DNA of 17,332 bases from Paenibacillus sp. (GTDB lineage: Bacteria > Bacillota > Bacilli > Paenibacillales > Paenibacillaceae): positions 1 through 17,332 of the forward strand of contig JAQSXN010000009.1 in the NCBI GenBank assembly GCA_029256665.1, written 5' to 3'. Below, one piece after another: positions 14,827 to 17,332 of this stretch (position 1 is the stretch's first letter; every line of letters begins with the position of its first letter). The translations under genes were made by a program, and so were the position numbers. Below the pieces are notes generated by a model. The model had not been told where the DNA came from. It did no database searches and saw only the letters and a program-made list of their open reading frames with translations.

Positions 14827-15531
14827 TTGTCCCATTACATACGTTCCATTCGCGGGATCGAGCGCTCGCAAGCTTACGCCCCGATCAGTCCCGTCAACCG
14901 ATATGCGGCTTATCGCAATCGCGAGCAGATCGAGCCCAGCCGCGCCGAACCCGTCCCGGGATTTGATTATCGGGAAATCGAAGCCCAAGCAGCCATGGGC
15001 GCCGCGGCTTGGCTGCGAACGGCCAAATCCGCCGAAGGCGAGCTGAACGGGCTCATGATCGAGCTAGGTCGCCTGGAAGGCTGGAAGGACTCCTCCGTCA
15101 CGAAGGACATGCTTCTTCGGCTGGAACATATTCTGAACGAGCTTGCTTCTGTGTATAGCCGATATGAGGAACAATTAAAGCCTGAAGTATGGGAAGTGAT
15201 CGAGCTGGCGCTGAGGCATCCAGCCGCTCCGGCCATCGGTCTCGCGAGAGGCGAGGTTTCGGCCTTCCGAATCGAGGCTGACAAGACCGACGCTATCGGC
15301 CGGCTGGCAACCGAGCAGGATCGGACGAAGCTGAGAAGGCTGTTGCTCGGTTCGGAGGGTCTGTTGAACGGACTTAAACATGCAGTCGCATACGCCGAGA
15401 AGCAACAGCAAACATCCGATTGGCTCCATCTCCCCTTCACGGCCGCATACCCTTATGCCCTGTATTACGGAGCCGCGCAGCTTTATTGGCCGCTTCCTAG
15501 CAGAGGATCGATCTTAAACAAATTCATTTGA
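14827..15531 (+). CDS. Unrecognised helical protein, TTG start
   Basis: The product is 234 residues. The TTG at 14827 has AAAGGAGG eight bases upstream, an almost perfect site, which decides the start; no in-frame ATG lies near. The N-terminus (MSHYIRSIRGIERSQAYAPISPVNRYA) is polar and basic. Residues 48-130 look like amphipathic helices (DYREIEAQAAMGAAAWLRTA, LLRLEHILNELASVYSRYEE), and 160-195 another helix. The tail has several aromatics (AAYPYALYYGAAQLYWPLP). There is no signal peptide, membrane segment or catalytic motif that I can see. I do not recognise the family; it may be confined to Paenibacillaceae. It is convergent with moeA, with a large hairpin between them. Confidence 0.75.
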   Translation: MSHYIRSIRGIERSQAYAPISPVNRYAAYRNREQIEPSRAEPVPGFDYREIEAQAAMGAAAWLRTAKSAEGELNGLMIELGRLEGWKDSSVTKDMLLRLEHILNELASVYSRYEEQLKPEVWEVIELALRHPAAPAIGLARGEVSAFRIEADKTDAIGRLATEQDRTKLRRLLLGSEGLLNGLKHAVAYAEKQQQTSDWLHLPFTAAYPYALYYGAAQLYWPLPSRGSILNKFI

Positions 15532-15565
15532 TCGTGTCGGTGTCCGATACGGCTTCATAAACGGC

Positions 15566-15610
15566 CAACGGACAAGGTCATCCTCCGAAAGAGGATTTCC
15601 TTGTCCGTTG
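15566..15610. terminator. 45-bp near-perfect hairpin between convergent genes, without a T-run
   Basis: CAACGGACAAGG (15566-15577) pairs with CCTTGTCCGTTG (15599-15610). Inside, ATCCTC (15580-15585) pairs with GAGGAT (15591-15596) around a CGAAA loop. That makes 18 bp of pairing with one small TC/TT internal mismatch. Neither strand has a following T-run, so it may be a two-way terminator, a transcript stabiliser or a repeat element. It starts 35 bp after the plus-strand gene's stop and ends 5 bp before the moeA stop. Confidence 0.6.
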
Positions 15611-15614
15611 TCGC

Positions 15615-16994
15615 TTATACGGGCAGCAGGATAATCTCCGCCCACTGTCCCGCTTCCCGTCCCTCGGGACCCGCGGGTATGATCGCCAGCGCCTCCGCAT
15701 CCGCGATCGACGCCATCATGCTGGATTTGGAGAAGGCCAGCGGCTCGGCGTACAACACGCCGTCTTCCCCGAACAAGATCCTGGATCGCACGAACCGTAC
15801 ATGCGGACTTCCCTTGCGAACGGGAGCCGCGAGCTTCGCTCTCGCCCTCCGAGGCAGCGGTTCTTCGCAGCCCTGCATCGCGGCCAGCGCCGGGCGCGCG
15901 AACAGCTCGAAGCCGACGAAGCACGCTCCGGGATTGCCGGACAAGCAGATCAGCGGCTTACCGTTATATACGGCCGCCGAAGTGGGGCTGCCGGGCCGCA
16001 TCGCGACTTTGTTAAACAAGAGCCCGCTTTCTTTAACCAAGCGTGCTGCCGATCCGGAGGCGGCATCCGCCTCTTCGGCCGCGGAGATCCCTTTATCCAG
16101 CTTACGCAGCAGGCTTGCCATCACGTCGTAATCGCCTACGGACACGCCGCCGGTCGTAATGATCAGATCGGCTTCCTTCGCGGCATGCCCGAGCGCGGAC
16201 TCCACCGCATCCAGCTCGTCCGGCAGCGTGCCGCACGGCCACGGCTCGGCGCCGCTCTGCTCCGCCATCCACGCGACCATCGCGCTGTTGCTGTCGCGGA
16301 TCCGCCCCGGCGCGGCCTCCGCCGCCACGGGCAACAGCTCGCTGCCGGTGGCGAAGATCGCCACGCGGGGGCGCCGGTACACCGGCACGTCGGCATAGCC
16401 GAACGTGGCGAGCAGAGCGGCGTGGCCCGGCCGCAGCACCGCGCCGGGCTCCGCCAGCAGGCTCCCGAGGCGATACTCCTCGCCTCGGGGCGCCACGTTC
16501 TGGCCGGGCAAGGCGGCCGCTCGCACGAGCACCGCCGCGGCGCCCCCGGCCAGGGACGCCTCCGCGGTCTGCTCCAGCATGACGACCGCGTCGGCGCCTT
16601 CGGGGACGGCCGCGCCCGTCATGACTCGCGCGGCCGTCCCCGGCATCAAGGTCGCGGAGGCGAGCTCGCCCGCCGCGACCGAAGCGACCGCGCGGAGCAG
16701 CGCCGGGGACTCCGGCGCCGCTCCCGCGGTATCCGCCGCGCGCACGGCGTAGCCGTCGAGCCCCGCGCGCGGGAACGGCGGCCAGTCGCTCGTCGCGCTC
16801 AGCGCGCGAGCGAGGCGGCGGCCGCCGCTTTCGGCCAGCGGCGCAAGCTCGCTGCCGACAGGCCTTGCGGCAGCGGCTGCGACGACTCGCCGCTGCGCCT
16901 CATCCGGCGGAATCGCCCGCCGGTTGAACCGTCCGTCGCTGCCGGCGGAGACGATACGTTCCACGCCCTCGGTTGTTCCTTTCTCGTTCCCCAT
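15615..16994 (-). CDS. moeA: Molybdopterin molybdenumtransferase MoeA
   Basis: The product is 459 residues from the ATG at 16994; MoeA is usually 400-420, and the extra length is a non-conserved leader. MoeA inserts molybdate into adenylylated molybdopterin, a late step of molybdenum cofactor synthesis in the cytoplasm. PPFPRAGLDGYAVR near 72-85 is the early MoeA signature (usually with S-x-M-D-G-Y-A). PGTAARVMTGAAVPEGADAV and a TTGGVSVGDYDV motif are diagnostic of the MoeA/MogA fold, and FNKVAMRPGSP is the conserved late motif. An in-frame ATG at 17027 is an alternative; neither has an ideal ribosome site. The middle of the gene is visibly richer in G and C than the flanks. It is divergent from mobB, a partner in the same pathway. 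Confidence 0.95.
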   Translation of the reverse strand: MGNEKGTTEGVERIVSAGSDGRFNRRAIPPDEAQRRVVAAAAARPVGSELAPLAESGGRRLARALSATSDWPPFPRAGLDGYAVRAADTAGAAPESPALLRAVASVAAGELASATLMPGTAARVMTGAAVPEGADAVVMLEQTAEASLAGGAAAVLVRAAALPGQNVAPRGEEYRLGSLLAEPGAVLRPGHAALLATFGYADVPVYRRPRVAIFATGSELLPVAAEAAPGRIRDSNSAMVAWMAEQSGAEPWPCGTLPDELDAVESALGHAAKEADLIITTGGVSVGDYDVMASLLRKLDKGISAAEEADAASGSAARLVKESGLLFNKVAMRPGSPTSAAVYNGKPLICLSGNPGACFVGFELFARPALAAMQGCEEPLPRRARAKLAAPVRKGSPHVRFVRSRILFGEDGVLYAEPLAFSKSSMMASIADAEALAIIPAGPEGREAGQWAEIILLPV

Positions 16995-17041
16995 GCACGT
17001 CACCCGCCTCGTTTCATCCGAGCCCATCTCTCGTTCCGCTT

Positions 17042-17050
17042 ATTGTATCA
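17042..17050 (-). promoter_or_regulatory. Extended -10 promoter element for moeA
   Basis: Minus strand reads TGATACAAT, fitting the TGn extended -10 with TACAAT, 15 bp before the ATG at 17027 and 47 bp before the one at 16994. That spacing mildly favours the 16994 start. Confidence 0.45.
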
Positions 17051-17056
17051 TGCCCG

Positions 17057-17085
17057 TTGTAGCCGCGATACCCGGCTGATAAAAT
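17057..17085 (+). promoter_or_regulatory. Promoter of mobB
   Basis: TTGTAG (17057-17062), 17-bp spacer, TAAAAT (17080-17085), 23 bp before the mobB ATG. It lies back to back with the moeA -10 element. Confidence 0.5.
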
Positions 17086-17108
17086 GTAAGTAAGAGGAAG
17101 GTGGTATC

Positions 17109-17332
17109 ATGATGGCCGAACATCGAGCCGGCTTGGAGGGAAAAGGACATCGTCCCGCCGTAATTCAAGTCGTGGGATACAAAAATACCGGCAAAACCAC
17201 GATAGTTTGCCAATTGACGTCTCTACTCAAGGAAGCCGGATATAAGGTCGGGACGATTAAACACGACGCCCACGAATTCCGGATGGATCATCCGGGCACC
17301 GACACCTGGAAGCATCAGCAGTCCGGAGCGGA
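17109..17332 (+). CDS. mobB: Molybdopterin-guanine dinucleotide biosynthesis protein MobB, 3' end cut by window edge
   Basis: Seventy-four residues are visible before the window ends. VIQVVGYKNTGKTT (18-31) is the P-loop of MobB, and VGTIKHDAHEF followed by DHPGTDTWKHQQSGA is the family's conserved second segment. MobB is a GTP-binding adaptor that assists MobA in attaching GMP to molybdopterin. GAGGAAGG precedes two adjacent ATGs at 17109 and 17112; the first is used here. It is divergent from moeA across a short intergenic region with promoters for both, so the two molybdenum cofactor genes are probably expressed together. Confidence 0.93.
   Translation, partial: MMAEHRAGLEGKGHRPAVIQVVGYKNTGKTTIVCQLTSLLKEAGYKVGTIKHDAHEFRMDHPGTDTWKHQQSGA

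Noticed and set aside
15801..17093. Plus-strand open frame (430 codons) opposite moeA
   Set aside because: Arg/Gly/His-rich composition, no motif, entirely antisense to a convincing moeA.
1..17332. CRISPR array, defence island, prophage or tRNA-linked integration site
   Set aside because: No regularly spaced repeats, integrase, nuclease/helicase set or tRNA gene is visible on either strand.

Overview
The window looks like chromosomal DNA from a GC-rich, low-complexity-leader Firmicute, most likely a Paenibacillaceae member (Paenibacillus or Cohnella-like). The reasons are strong AGGAGG-type ribosome binding sites, rho-independent terminators with U-tracts, a YwmB-family exported protein, a second-type MurG of the [11 protein letters not shown] class, and GTG/TTG starts. 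The genus is inference from gene content and style only. No tRNA, rRNA, CRISPR array, phage or defence locus is visible.

Region 1 (1-5316, all minus strand): a sugar-type catabolic cluster. A LacI-family regulator leads a probable operon of a Gfo/Idh/MocA dehydrogenase, a ThuA-like protein and, after a 269-bp MITE-like insertion (944-1212), a second Gfo/Idh/MocA dehydrogenase cut by the window edge. The lacI promoter region carries a good -35/-10 pair, a 16-bp palindrome at the expected transcription start, a cre-like site in the spacer and 13-bp CTAG repeats in the leader. An AraC-family regulator gene lies upstream on the same strand.

Region 2 (5317-6446): the AraC gene is divergent from a phytanoyl-CoA dioxygenase-family (Fe(II)/2-oxoglutarate) gene. 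The shared intergenic region has TTGACAA direct repeats exactly 21 bp apart, the spacing typical of AraC-type half-sites. A long two-sided terminator closes the dioxygenase gene against the convergent murG-like gene.

Region 3 (6447-13145, minus strand): four genes with mostly separate signals. They are a MurG-like GlcNAc transferase paralogue, a membrane-anchored FAD-dependent oxidoreductase, peptide chain release factor 3 (prfC) and glucose-6-phosphate dehydrogenase (zwf).

Region 4 (13146-17332): a YwmB-family exported protein (minus) is divergent from two unrecognised plus-strand genes, one with an Sm-like N-terminus and one helical protein with a TTG start. They converge on moeA, with a 45-bp near-perfect hairpin between. 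moeA is divergent from mobB, which runs off the window; both serve molybdenum cofactor maturation.

I see no clear new system. The points most worth following are the structured MITE inside the operon, the layered lacI control region with an unusual start codon, the AraC/dioxygenase operator, the Sm-like small protein, and the anchored FAD enzyme with a non-standard dinucleotide-binding loop.
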